A stretch of 64,000 bases of DNA from Kibdelosporangium sp. MJ126-NF4 (GTDB lineage: Bacteria > Actinomycetota > Actinomycetes > Mycobacteriales > Pseudonocardiaceae): assembly GCF_000826545.1 (NCBI RefSeq), contig NZ_CDME01000008.1, positions 930,001-994,000 of the forward strand. Direction: 5' to 3'. This document shows, in pieces, positions 52,380 through 61,363 of the stretch; position 1 is the stretch's first letter, and every line of letters starts with the position of its first letter. The translations under genes were made by a program, and so were the position numbers. The notes under the pieces are model-generated. The model made no database searches and was not told the DNA's origin. It saw nothing but the letters and a program-made list of their open reading frames with translations.

Positions 52380-53147
52380 TCACTCGTCGGGCTTCCGTGA
52401 GTTGATCAGGACTTCGAGGCCGTCGAGGACGCGCTGAAGGCCGTAGTCGAACGAGTTGGCGACGGCTTCTTCGTACACGGTGCTTGGTAGCTCGGCGATG
52501 TGCGGGTAATTGCCGGTGGCCATGACTTTCTCGAGGAACGGGTTGTGTGCCGCCCAGTAGTCCTCGTCACTGGTGCCGGTTCGCTCGGCGGCTTGCGAGG
52601 CCTCGATCACCGCCCTGGTCGCGCTGGTGACGAAGCCGTCGACCAGGCCGATCGTGTTGATCTTCTCCGTGTCGGTGAGACCGGTGTCGACCAGCACGCC
52701 CAGGTAGTTGTTGAAGGCGTTCAGCGCGTTGGGGCCGATCAGCGGCCGGGCCGCGGAGATCTGCAGCAGCCACTTGTGGCGCAGGTAGAGCTCGCGGGAG
52801 CTGTAGGCCATCACGGTCAGCTTCTCGCGCCAGGTCTCACCCGTCAGCTCTGCCTGCTGCTGGTGTGTGACCGACTCGTGGATCACCCGGTCGAGGATCA
52901 CGTCGATCAGTTCGGCCTTGCTCGGCACGTACCGGTACAGCGACATCGTGCCGACGCCGAGCTTGGCGGCCACGCGCCGCATCGACAGTGCGGTCAGGCC
53001 TTCCTCGTCGGCCAGTTCGATGGCCGCCGCCGCGATCCTGTCGACGGTCAGCGACGGCTTCGGCCCGCGGCTCGGCCGTTCGTCCAGTCCCCAGAGCAGC
53101 CTGAGGCTCGCTGTGATGTCGCCGCTGCCGCTGTATTGCATATCCAT
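52380..53147 (-). CDS. TetR-family repressor of the adjacent ABC exporter
   Basis: A 255-residue TetR protein with the helix-turn-helix at about 35-80 (IAAAAIELADEEGLTALSMRRVAAKLGVGTMSLYRYVPSKAEL) and a TetR_C_1-type ligand domain. It is divergent from the drug-type ABC exporter, with the twin operator in the 74-bp gap, so it should repress both directions. ATG 53147 is the first start. Confidence 0.88.
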   Translation of the reverse strand: MDMQYSGSGDITASLRLLWGLDERPSRGPKPSLTVDRIAAAAIELADEEGLTALSMRRVAAKLGVGTMSLYRYVPSKAELIDVILDRVIHESVTHQQQAELTGETWREKLTVMAYSSRELYLRHKWLLQISAARPLIGPNALNAFNNYLGVLVDTGLTDTEKINTIGLVDGFVTSATRAVIEASQAAERTGTSDEDYWAAHNPFLEKVMATGNYPHIAELPSTVYEEAVANSFDYGLQRVLDGLEVLINSRKPDE

Positions 53148-53163
53148 CTTGCGCTCATTCTAG

Positions 53164-53207
53164 AACTGGGTACAGTGTACGGTGTTTCGGGTACACTGTA
53201 CCCAGTT
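53164..53207. promoter_or_regulatory. Twin TetR operator between tetR and ABC exporter
   Basis: A perfect 17-bp inverted repeat: AACTGGGTACAGTGTAC (53164-53180) and GTACACTGTACCCAGTT (53191-53207) with a 10-base spacer. Each arm also contains its own 11-bp palindrome, GTACAGTGTAC and GTACACTGTAC, so two dimer sites lie about 20 bp apart, suiting two TetR dimers. Confidence 0.8.
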
Positions 53208-53221
53208 AGGGGGTAACGCTG

Positions 53222-54172
53222 ATGAGTCACGCGGTTCTCGCTGAAGGACTCCGTAAGACGTACAAGGACAAGAACGCACTGGACGGGTTTGACCTGGCCA
53301 TACCCGAGGGGTCGGTGTGCGGCCTGCTCGGCCCGAACGGCGCGGGCAAGACCACGGCCGTGCGTGTGCTGACCACGCTGCTTCAGTTCGACGCCGGGCG
53401 TGCCGAGGTTGCCGGGTTCGACGTGGTCAGGCAGGCGGCCGAGGTCCGCTACCGGATCGGCCTCAACAGCCAGGAACCGGCGGTCGACGAGATCCTGACC
53501 GGGCGGGACAACCTGGTCATGTTCGGCCGTCTCTACCACCTCTCGGCGAAGGTGGCCCGCCGTCGCGCGGACGACCTGCTGGAGCAGTTCAACCTGACCG
53601 ACGCGGCGCTGAAGTCGCCGAAGCAGTACTCGGGCGGCATGCGTCGGCGCCTCGACCTGGCCGCGAGCCTGATCATGGCGCCGCCCGTGCTGTTCCTGGA
53701 CGAACCCACCACGGGCCTGGACCCGCGCAACCGCAACGAGGTGTGGAGCGCGCTGCGCACGCTTGTGGAAAGCGGCACCACGTTGCTGCTGACCACGCAG
53801 TACCTCGACGAGGCCGACCAGCTGGCCGACCAGATCGCGGTGATCGACAGCGGCAGGGTGATCGCCGAGGGCAGTCCGGCGCACCTGAAGTCGCAGATCG
53901 GCGGCGACCAGATCGACGTCGTCCTGCACGACGCGCAGGACCTGCCGAAAGCAGCCGAACTCGTGGAACGGGTCACCGGCAAAAGCCCGGAGATCGACGA
54001 GGACAGCCGCCGCGTGTCCGCACCGGTGCGCAATCGTGTGCGGGCACTGACCGAAGTGGTCAGTGCGCTGGCCGAGGCGGGTATCGAGGCCGAGGACATC
54101 GGCCTGCGCAGGCCCACGCTCGACGAGGTCTTCCTCCGGCTGACCGGGCACCGGGCGGAGGTGGCGGCATGA
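53222..54172 (+). CDS. Daunorubicin-resistance-type ABC exporter ATPase
   Basis: A 316-residue DrrA-like ATPase: Walker A GPNGAGKTT, signature YSGGMRRRLDLA, Walker B LFLDEPTTGLDPRNR, and a C-terminal DUF4162-like extension (residues 230-310) typical of drug exporters. It works with the permease encoded immediately downstream (ATGA overlap) and is controlled by the divergent TetR. Substrate unknown. Confidence 0.92.
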   Translation: MSHAVLAEGLRKTYKDKNALDGFDLAIPEGSVCGLLGPNGAGKTTAVRVLTTLLQFDAGRAEVAGFDVVRQAAEVRYRIGLNSQEPAVDEILTGRDNLVMFGRLYHLSAKVARRRADDLLEQFNLTDAALKSPKQYSGGMRRRLDLAASLIMAPPVLFLDEPTTGLDPRNRNEVWSALRTLVESGTTLLLTTQYLDEADQLADQIAVIDSGRVIAEGSPAHLKSQIGGDQIDVVLHDAQDLPKAAELVERVTGKSPEIDEDSRRVSAPVRNRVRALTEVVSALAEAGIEAEDIGLRRPTLDEVFLRLTGHRAEVAA

Positions 54173-54993
54173 TGCTGACTCCGGTGATCCCGCGGACGCC
54201 GTGGGAACGCGTCAGATGGGGCGTCATCGACGCATGGGTGGTCACTCAGCGGCACCTCACGCACTGGATCCGCCGCCCGGGGCAGATCGTCAGCGGGTTG
54301 CTGTTCCCGATCGTGTCCGTGCTGCTGTTCGGCTTCGTGTTCGGCAGCGCCATGCAGGTACCGGGCGGCGGCAACTACCGCGAGTTCCTGATGCCGGGGA
54401 TGTTCGGGCAGACCATGATCTTCGGCATCGGCGTGACGATGGCGGCCGTGCTCACCGACGCCGACCGCGGCATCACCACCCGGTTCCGGTCGATGCCGAT
54501 GGCGCGCTCGGGCGTGGTGGTCGGCCGCAGCGTCGCGGACATGCTCAACTCGATGGTCGACCTGGTCGTGCTCGTCCTCTGTGGCCTGATGGTCGGGTGG
54601 CAGTGGCACGCCGGGTTCCCCCGTCTGCTCGGCGCGCTCGGCCTGCTGCTGTTGCTGCGGTTCGCGGTGATCTGGATCGGGATCTACATCGGGTTGTCAC
54701 TGCCGAACATGGAGAGCGCCGCCGGTGTCTGGGGCCTGCTGTTCCCGGTGACCATGATCGCGAACACGTTCGTGGCGCCCGGAATGATGCCGGGCTGGCT
54801 CGGCACGATCGCGGACTGGAACCCGCTGTCGGCCACGGTCGGCGCGGCGCGGGAACTGTTCGGCAACCCGGGGCTCGGCGGCGACAGTTGGGCGTCGAGC
54901 AACCCGATCCTGCTGGCGGTGCTGTGGCCGTTGGTGCTGGTGGCGATCTTCCTGCCGCTGTCGGTCCGGAAGTACCGCAAGCTCAGCCGTTAG
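54169..54993 (+). CDS. ABC-2 type exporter permease (DrrB-like)
   Basis: A 274-residue permease with six membrane helices and the ABC-2 pattern (GQIVSGLLFPIVSVLLFGFVF, TRFRSMPMARSGVVVGRSVADML, and the C-terminal LSVRKYRKLSR). It overlaps the ATPase gene by 4 bp. An alternative ATG three bases on does not change the protein materially. Confidence 0.9.
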   Translation: MMLTPVIPRTPWERVRWGVIDAWVVTQRHLTHWIRRPGQIVSGLLFPIVSVLLFGFVFGSAMQVPGGGNYREFLMPGMFGQTMIFGIGVTMAAVLTDADRGITTRFRSMPMARSGVVVGRSVADMLNSMVDLVVLVLCGLMVGWQWHAGFPRLLGALGLLLLLRFAVIWIGIYIGLSLPNMESAAGVWGLLFPVTMIANTFVAPGMMPGWLGTIADWNPLSATVGAARELFGNPGLGGDSWASSNPILLAVLWPLVLVAIFLPLSVRKYRKLSR

Positions 54994-55017
54994 TGTCCCA
55001 AAGGTTAATGTCCCAGG

Positions 55018-55656
55018 GTGGACTTCTACGAAGTGATCACCCGGCGCCGGGACGTACGGGCCGAGTTCACCGGTGAACCGGTGGATGACGAGGTACTCGC
55101 CCGGGTGCTGGGCGCCGCGCACGCGGCGCCCAGCGTCGGCCTGAGTCAGCCGTGGGACTTCGTGCTCGTGCGTGATCCGGTGACCCGTAAGGCTTTCCAG
55201 GAGCACGTGGCGGGGGAGCGGGATGTGTTCGCCGCCGAACTGGCCGGGGAACGCGCGCAGACCTTCAGTCGGATCAAGGTCGAGGGCGTGATCGAGTCGA
55301 GCCTGTCGGTGGTGGTGACCTACAACCCGGCGAAGGGCGCGCCCGCGGTTCTCGGCAGGCACGCGATCGCCGACGCTGGGCTGTACTCGGTGTGCCTGGC
55401 GATCCAGAATCTGTGGCTGGCCGCGACCGCCGAAGGGCTCGGCGTCGGCTGGGTGAGTTTCTACCGTGAGGACTTCGTACGGGACCTGCTGGGTATTCCC
55501 GCGTCGATCCGGCCGGTGGCGTGGTTGTGCCTCGGTCCGGTCAGCCATGTCAACGAGGTGCCCGATCTGGAACGGCATGGGTGGCGCAACCGATTGCCGC
55601 TGGCGGATGTGCTGCACCGTGAACGATTCGGCGGGGGACGACTCGGCGGGGAGTAG
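55018..55656 (+). CDS. bluB: 5,6-dimethylbenzimidazole synthase BluB
   Basis: A 212-residue flavin-destroying nitroreductase-fold enzyme that forms the lower ligand of cobalamin from reduced FMN. VITRRRDVRAEF and HAAPSVGLSQPWDFVLV are the conserved BluB N-terminal motifs; ADAGLYSVCLAIQNLWLAATAEGLGVGWVSFY and the C-terminal RHGWRNRLPL also match. The GTG start is preceded by only a weak purine stretch. No cobalamin riboswitch was seen upstream and no other cobalamin genes are nearby. Confidence 0.9.
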   Translation: MDFYEVITRRRDVRAEFTGEPVDDEVLARVLGAAHAAPSVGLSQPWDFVLVRDPVTRKAFQEHVAGERDVFAAELAGERAQTFSRIKVEGVIESSLSVVVTYNPAKGAPAVLGRHAIADAGLYSVCLAIQNLWLAATAEGLGVGWVSFYREDFVRDLLGIPASIRPVAWLCLGPVSHVNEVPDLERHGWRNRLPLADVLHRERFGGGRLGGE

Positions 55657-55716
55657 TGTCTACATAGGACGGCATGCTGGGGTTGCCATTTTCCCGGGGC
55701 TCGGTAACCTGGGGCG

Positions 55717-56250
55717 ATGCCGTCGCAACGTCGCGCGCTGGTGCTGGGTGGTACCGGGATGCTCGCTGGTTGCGTGGAGGCGTTGACCAGCGAAGACTGG
55801 TATGTGGTCTCTCCGAGCCGGCGGCGACCGTTGGACACTCACGGCGCGGTATGGGTTCAAGCCGACTGGGCTCAGCCGGGGGAACTGGCTGAGCGGGCCC
55901 GGATGGCGTTGGGCGGGCCAGCGGAACTGCTGGTCGCCTGGGTGCACGGGAGTTTTCGGGTGCCGGTTCTGCAGGCGCTGAGTGCCCTGTTGGAAGAGGG
56001 CAGTCCTGTGGTGGAAGTTCACGGGAGTGCTTCGGCGAATCCTGTGCAGGGATGTCCCGAGCCTGTTCTCTCGGCTCATCCGACGCAGCAGGTGGTGCTC
56101 GGCTTCCTTCGCAATGCTGGGCGGACTCGTTGGCTTACTCATCGTGAGACTGCGGTGGGGGTTATGGCTGGGGTTCGTCGGGCGTTGGATGGGCGTCAGC
56201 ATGCTGTGCATCAGGTGGGGGAATTCAGGCCTTGGAATGCGCTGCACTGA
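55717..56250 (+). CDS. Rossmann-like short protein of unknown function
   Basis: A 177-residue protein with an N-terminal nucleotide-binding strand-loop (ALVLGGTGMLAG), as in short-chain dehydrogenases, but without the YxxxK catalytic pair. The C-terminal RTRWLTHRETAVGVMAGVRRAL is conserved-looking. ATG 55717 follows a CTGGGG. Not recognised; a small NAD(P)-binding protein is the best description. Confidence 0.62.
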   Translation: MPSQRRALVLGGTGMLAGCVEALTSEDWYVVSPSRRRPLDTHGAVWVQADWAQPGELAERARMALGGPAELLVAWVHGSFRVPVLQALSALLEEGSPVVEVHGSASANPVQGCPEPVLSAHPTQQVVLGFLRNAGRTRWLTHRETAVGVMAGVRRALDGRQHAVHQVGEFRPWNALH

Positions 56251-56308
56251 TTTTTGTCTGTTGGTGGGTCGAGCCGCTGCAGCGTTTTCGGGGTCATTGT
56301 CGCCGAGT

Positions 56309-56352
56309 GGTCTTCCCGGCGGGCAGGCGCTGGAACTCCCGCCGGGAAGACC
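56309..56352. terminator. Bidirectional terminator hairpin
   Basis: GGTCTTCCCGGCGGG (56309-56323) and CCCGCCGGGAAGACC (56338-56352), a perfect 15-bp stem between two convergent genes, so it probably ends both. Confidence 0.75.
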
Positions 56353-56360
56353 CTGGCCAG

Positions 56361-57815
56361 TTACAGTCGCTGAAGCCCTCGACGTCCTGCCATCACTCCG
56401 AAGCTCACGTCCGGAGTGATGGACACCTTCGTGGCATCTTGTTCCAAGGCGTTCGAGACAACCATGAAATCCGCCCGAGCCAACTGCTTGCCGACTGTCA
56501 TCCGAACATACCCGCGCTGGTTCCGGTAGTACTTCACGTGCGGGTTGCGGGAGAACCAGGTCGCGTCCGGCGGGCCGTCGAATCCAGGGTTGCTGCTGAC
56601 GGATGTCGTCACGATTTCCGAGCCGACGACGGGCGCGTTGTGGTCGAAGTAGTTCAAACGCAGATCTGACGCCCAGTGCTTGTGCACGTCTCCGGTCAAC
56701 ACGACCGGATTGGGGACGCGCCTGTCCAACCAGCCTTGGGTGACGCGCTTTCGGGAAGCCTCGTATCCGTTCCACGAGTCCGGGGATTCGCATGTCGACG
56801 CGTAGCCGTCCGCGTCACGCTGGGCGAAGAACATCTGCTGGCCCAGGAAATCCCATGTGGTCGGGTGGCTTTCGAAGGACTTCAGCAGCCGCTGCTCCTG
56901 CGCGGCGCCCGTGACGGTTCTGGCTGGGTCTTGCATCACCGAGCAGTTGTCGCCAGGCGCCTGGGCGCTTCGATAGTGCGTGGTGTCCAGCGTGTGGAAC
57001 CGAGCCAGATCACCCCACAGGAACTCGCGCTTTGCTGTCGACCGGATCGGCATGTGCTCGTAGAAAGCCTGGGAAGCCGGGCCGCCACCTTCGCCGAAAG
57101 CGATCAGCCATGGCGCGACAGCGTGCGCGGCCCGCAGGTCGGCGTCTGTCTTGTGCTGTCCGTGCCGGACGCGATAAGCGGCCAGCGTTGTGGTTTCCGC
57201 GGACACGGCCAACTCACGTACCCGCGTGGGCTGTTGGGATGGTTTCGACGAAATGTAGTCGCCGAGGAACAGCACCAGGTCCGGTCGGTCGTCCGCCATT
57301 CCCCGATACGAGTGGTACCAGCCTTCCTCCCAGTGCTGGCACGACCCGAACGCGAACCTCAGCTCATCCACCGGCGCGCCCAGCGCGGGCGCGGTTCGTG
57401 TACGCCCCACTGGGGAGATGTGTCCGCCGACCCTGAAGCGGTAGTAGTACTCCCAACCCGCCCGCAACCCCACCGGCTCCGCGTGCACGCTGTGCGCCTG
57501 GGCGCGTGTTGTCGGCACGGTTCCGCGTTGCACCACCGAGGTGAAGCCGGGGTCGGTCGCGATCTCCCATTCCACGGTGTAGGTGGCGTCCGGCATTCCG
57601 CCGAACCCGTCCGGGTTCAACGGCGCCGGTGCCAGTCTCGTCCACAGCACCACACTGTCCGGTAATGGATCACCGGATGCCACGCCCAGCTGGAACGGGT
57701 CCCTGATCGGCGGGGCCGCCGTCGTTGTCTGTGCTGAGGCCCATGCGGGTAACGCCGTCGTCGATGCCGTGGCCATCCCGCTGACCAGCACCAGTCGTCG
57801 GTTCATGTCAGCCAT
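56361..57815 (-). CDS. phoD: Alkaline phosphatase D (PhoD)
   Basis: A 484-residue exported phosphodiesterase/phosphatase. The N-terminus has the twin-arginine pair MNRRLVLV before a hydrophobic run, fitting Tat export of a folded enzyme. FQLGVASGDPLPDSVVLWTRL opens the PhoD N-terminal domain; FAFGSCQHWEEGWYHSY and LVLFLGDYI supply metal ligands, and VVLTGDVHKHWASDL is the C-terminal metal site. ATG 57815 is chosen as GGGGGAG lies five bases upstream. PhoD enzymes are usually under PhoR/PhoP control, but no PHO box was identified. Confidence 0.93.
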   Translation of the reverse strand: MADMNRRLVLVSGMATASTTALPAWASAQTTTAAPPIRDPFQLGVASGDPLPDSVVLWTRLAPAPLNPDGFGGMPDATYTVEWEIATDPGFTSVVQRGTVPTTRAQAHSVHAEPVGLRAGWEYYYRFRVGGHISPVGRTRTAPALGAPVDELRFAFGSCQHWEEGWYHSYRGMADDRPDLVLFLGDYISSKPSQQPTRVRELAVSAETTTLAAYRVRHGQHKTDADLRAAHAVAPWLIAFGEGGGPASQAFYEHMPIRSTAKREFLWGDLARFHTLDTTHYRSAQAPGDNCSVMQDPARTVTGAAQEQRLLKSFESHPTTWDFLGQQMFFAQRDADGYASTCESPDSWNGYEASRKRVTQGWLDRRVPNPVVLTGDVHKHWASDLRLNYFDHNAPVVGSEIVTTSVSSNPGFDGPPDATWFSRNPHVKYYRNQRGYVRMTVGKQLARADFMVVSNALEQDATKVSITPDVSFGVMAGRRGLQRL

Positions 57816-57894
57816 GCAGGCTCCCCCTTCTCCGCGCGGTTGTGTCAGGACATGCCTCCAGTAGACGTTCCATCCTCGCCGGAGTTCCACCGAA

Positions 57895-60690
57895 TCAGAA
57901 GCCGTGTGATGCCGCGATGCGCTCCAATTGGGCGTTACGCCGTCTGCGCAACACGTTCAGCGTCCATGTGGCCTTTTCCTCGCCGCTGCGGTCCTTCAAC
58001 CGGCGGAACGCCGCCAGTGCCTGCCGTACCTCGACCTCCGCGCGGCCGAACTCGCCCGCTGTCGTGTGCAGGTCGCCCAGCCAGTGCAGTGCGTATGCCG
58101 AGCAGAGGTCGTCACCGAGGTCCCGCAGGATCTCCAGTGACATCTCCAGGAACCGTACGGCCTTCTTGGTCTCCCCGCGGCCGCCGTGCAGTCTGCCGAG
58201 TTCGCTGAGCACTCGGCCTTCCCTGTGCCGGTCGTCGGCGTCCCTGGCCAGCACGAGTGCGTGTTGTAGCCAGTTCGCTGCCTCGGTGTGGTTGCCGATC
58301 GCCAGTTGGGCCTTGCCGATCGCTTGCCGTGCATAGGCTTCGGCGTGTACGTCACCGTGTTCGGCGAACCTGTTCAGTCCTTTGTGGAAGTACGGCAGCG
58401 CGGCGAGTGGGCGACCGCGGTAGTACCGGGACGCGCCGATGCCGCAACTGGCGAACGCCTCGCCGATCGGGTCGTCGGCCTCGATGAACATGCCACGGGA
58501 CCTGGCGAACATGGCCTCGGCCGTGCTGTAGGAATCCCGGTACAGGTGCACCTGGGCCAACCCGCGCAGCAGCGCGGCCTTGCTTCGCGTGTCCTGCGCT
58601 GACCGCAACGCGATCTCGTGCACCCGTTGCCACGAGTCGAAGTGGCACCGGTAGTCGAGGTACGGCACCAGCGTGGTCGCCAGTGTGCAGGCCAGCTCGG
58701 CGAATCCTTCGTTCGAGGCCAGTTCGACCACCGCGATCACTGTCTCGTGCTCGGCGTCCAGCCACTTCAGCGGCTCGGCCACCACCGCGTTCACGATGGA
58801 CTTGTCGACCGGGTGGCGTGGCGCGTCCGTGCGGGACGGCCGGAAGATGCTGACCGGCAGCTGGCCGATGGCCTGCTCGGTCAGTCCGAGCCAGCCGGAG
58901 ATCACCCGGCTGAGCGGTTCGCGGACGTCCTTCTCGCCCGCGTCCCGCGCGTAGCAGCGGATCAGGTCGTGCATCAGGTAACGGGGCTGGTCGATCACGT
59001 CCGTGCCCGCCGGTTCCAGCATGTTCGCGTCCACCAGGACGTCGACCAGGTCCGCGCTGTCCTCGCGGTCGAGCAGCGCACCGGCCACCCACTCCGGGAC
59101 CGTGCTCGGGCCCAGCCTGCCCAGCAGCCGGAACGCCGTCGCCGCGTCGGCGGGCAGCTGTCGGTAGCTCAGGTCGAAGCTCGCTCGGACGGCCAGTTCT
59201 CCCGCTTTCAGCTCGCTCAGCCGCTGGGTCTCGTCGGCCAGCTTGCGTTCCAGCACCGACAGCGTCCAGCCGCGGCGACCGGCGATCCGGGCACCCGCGA
59301 TCCGGATGGCCAACGGCAGATGCCCGCACGAGCGCAGGATCGCCTCGGCCGACTCCGGCTCCCGGCTCACCCGGTCCAGCCCGGCGATCCGGCCGAGCAG
59401 CTCGCTGGCCTCACCCATGGGCAGCACGTCGAGCTCGATCTGGTGCGTGGCAGGCAGTTCCGCCATCCGCTGGCGGCTGGTCACCAGCACGCCCCAGTTG
59501 CTCGCGGGCAGCAGGCCACGCACCTGAGCGGCGTTGGCGGCGTCGTCGAACAGCACCAGCATCCGCGTTTCCGACGCCAGCGACCGGTACAGCGTCGCGC
59601 GGTCGTGGGTGGTGTCCGGCAGCGCCGCGCCGGTCACACCCAGCGAGCGCAGCAGGCTGCCGAGGACTTCCTTCTCGGTCCGCGGCCGGTTCGTGGTCCC
59701 GGCGAGGTCCACGTACAGCTGGCCGTCCGGGAACTCGTCCTTCGACAGGTGCGCCACGTGCACCGCCAACGAGGTCTTGCCGACGCCGGGGGAGCCGACG
59801 ATCGTCGCGACCGCTGCGCTGTGTCCCTTCCCGGCCCCGGTGGGTGTGAACATCGTCCGCAGCGTCGCGATGTGCTTGGCCCGTCCGGTGAAGTCCGGCA
59901 CGTCCTGCGGCAGCTGTCTCGGCACGGACCGCACGGCCACCGGTTCGGGACGCGGGCGCTCGCCGTTCAGGATCGACGCGTGCACCCTGCGCAGCTCCGG
60001 CCCCGGCTCGACACCCAGCTCGGTGACCAGGCGTTCGCGGATCTCGGCGTACGTGCGCAACGCCTCGGCCTGCTGCCCGCTGCCGTTGAGGGCCAGCAGG
60101 AGCTGCTGCCACGCGGACTCGCGGAACGGGTGCTCGGCCAGAAACGGCCGCAGCCCGGCGATCGCGTCCTGGTAGCGGCCCACGGCGACGCGTAGACCGA
60201 GCAGGTCCTCCGTCGCCATCACCCTGGCCTCGGTCAGCGCCGCGAGCCGGTCACCCCACGCGTGCACACCGGGCAGGTCCGCCAGCGGTTCGCCCTGCCA
60301 CAGCGCCAGTGCGTTCTCCAGGTTGGCCGCTGCCTCGGTGAGACCACCGGCCGCCCGGAACTGGCGTGCTGTGGCGACGTGGTCGGTGAACTCGGCCAGG
60401 TCCAGCTCGCCCGGCCCGACCGCGATGGAATAGCCGACCCGGTCGGTCCGCATCCGGGCGCTGATCTCCGGCGAGCTCGCCCGCAGCGAGCTGACGTAGG
60501 TGCGCAGGTTCGCCGCGACCGAGCGTGGTCTGCGGGCCGGCCACAACGCGTCGGTCAGCAAGTCGTAGGTGACTGTCTGATTGGCGTTCAGCAGCAGCGT
60601 CGCCAGCAACACCCGCGGTTTCGTGCCGCCGAGCTCCGCGTCCCCGGCCCGGAGTGGTCCGAGTACGCGGAACGTGAACTCCCTTGTCAC
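57895..60690 (-). CDS. AfsR-like SARP regulator (BTAD + NB-ARC + TPR)
   Basis: A 931-residue regulator. An OmpR-type winged helix (about 1-95, FRVLGPLRAGDAELGGTKPRVLLATLLLNANQTV) and BTAD domain (about 96-245) are followed by an NB-ARC-type ATPase with Walker A GSPGVGKTS near residue 305 and a TPR-rich C-terminal half (ASCGIGASRYYRGRPLAALPYFHKGLNRF). This is the AfsR layout, which in Streptomyces integrates kinase signals to switch on secondary metabolism. GTG 60690 follows GGGGG closely; ATG 60729 would add an atypical leader. No biosynthetic genes are adjacent. Confidence 0.9.
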   Translation of the reverse strand: MTREFTFRVLGPLRAGDAELGGTKPRVLLATLLLNANQTVTYDLLTDALWPARRPRSVAANLRTYVSSLRASSPEISARMRTDRVGYSIAVGPGELDLAEFTDHVATARQFRAAGGLTEAAANLENALALWQGEPLADLPGVHAWGDRLAALTEARVMATEDLLGLRVAVGRYQDAIAGLRPFLAEHPFRESAWQQLLLALNGSGQQAEALRTYAEIRERLVTELGVEPGPELRRVHASILNGERPRPEPVAVRSVPRQLPQDVPDFTGRAKHIATLRTMFTPTGAGKGHSAAVATIVGSPGVGKTSLAVHVAHLSKDEFPDGQLYVDLAGTTNRPRTEKEVLGSLLRSLGVTGAALPDTTHDRATLYRSLASETRMLVLFDDAANAAQVRGLLPASNWGVLVTSRQRMAELPATHQIELDVLPMGEASELLGRIAGLDRVSREPESAEAILRSCGHLPLAIRIAGARIAGRRGWTLSVLERKLADETQRLSELKAGELAVRASFDLSYRQLPADAATAFRLLGRLGPSTVPEWVAGALLDREDSADLVDVLVDANMLEPAGTDVIDQPRYLMHDLIRCYARDAGEKDVREPLSRVISGWLGLTEQAIGQLPVSIFRPSRTDAPRHPVDKSIVNAVVAEPLKWLDAEHETVIAVVELASNEGFAELACTLATTLVPYLDYRCHFDSWQRVHEIALRSAQDTRSKAALLRGLAQVHLYRDSYSTAEAMFARSRGMFIEADDPIGEAFASCGIGASRYYRGRPLAALPYFHKGLNRFAEHGDVHAEAYARQAIGKAQLAIGNHTEAANWLQHALVLARDADDRHREGRVLSELGRLHGGRGETKKAVRFLEMSLEILRDLGDDLCSAYALHWLGDLHTTAGEFGRAEVEVRQALAAFRRLKDRSGEEKATWTLNVLRRRRNAQLERIAASHGF

Positions 60691-60802
60691 ATGGACCCCC
60701 AGTCGCACGTCACTGCCGACCAGTCTCATCCGGCCCCGTCGCCCGCACAAGTCCTCTGGTGTACCAATCCCTAAGCGAACGTAAAGTTTGTGACCGGGAC
60801 CA

Positions 60803-61363
60803 CTAGCGCTGGCTCAGGCCGCGCACCAGCAGCATCACCGATTCGCGGACTTCCGCACGGGTTCGCTGCTGCTGGAAGACCTGCCAGTCCAGCGCGACCA
60901 CGAGCAGCGTGCCGAACAGCGCCGACGCCGCCGTGCCGGTCTGCACACCGTCGGGCAGCCTGCCGTCGTCGGCCAGGCGCTGCATGTGTTCCTTCACGAT
61001 CGAGACGATGTCGTCGCGCAGCAGCGTCAGCGTCTCGTGCCACTGGCCCGGTGTCCGCCACAGCTCGCTGACGAGCAACTGGGCGAACGCCGGGTAGTCG
61101 GCGAAGTACGACAGCGCGGCGTCGACCAGGGCCTCGACCTCGTCGGCCGTGCGCAACCGGTCGGCGAGCAGGTCGACGCCGTGCCGCAGCAGCGCGTCGA
61201 TCAGCCCGTCCTTGCTGCCGAAGTTGTAGTACACCGTGCCCTTGGCCACCCCGGCCTCGGCCGCGATGTCGTCGACAGTCAGCCCGACCATGCCGTTGTT
61301 CTTGGCGAGGCGCAGCGTGGCGTCGAACAGTTTCTGTTTCGTGGCTTCGGTTCTCGGGCTCAC
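60803..61363 (-). CDS. TetR-family regulator of the YhgE operon
   Basis: A 186-residue TetR protein with helix-turn-helix at about 10-55 (LFDATLRLAKNNGMVGLTVDDIAAEAGVAKGTVYYNFGSKDGLI). It is the last gene of a three-gene operon and probably represses it through the palindrome at 63914-63937, i.e. autoregulation. GTG 61363 overlaps the YhgE stop by 4 bp. Confidence 0.88.
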   Translation of the reverse strand: MSPRTEATKQKLFDATLRLAKNNGMVGLTVDDIAAEAGVAKGTVYYNFGSKDGLIDALLRHGVDLLADRLRTADEVEALVDAALSYFADYPAFAQLLVSELWRTPGQWHETLTLLRDDIVSIVKEHMQRLADDGRLPDGVQTGTAASALFGTLLVVALDWQVFQQQRTRAEVRESVMLLVRGLSQR

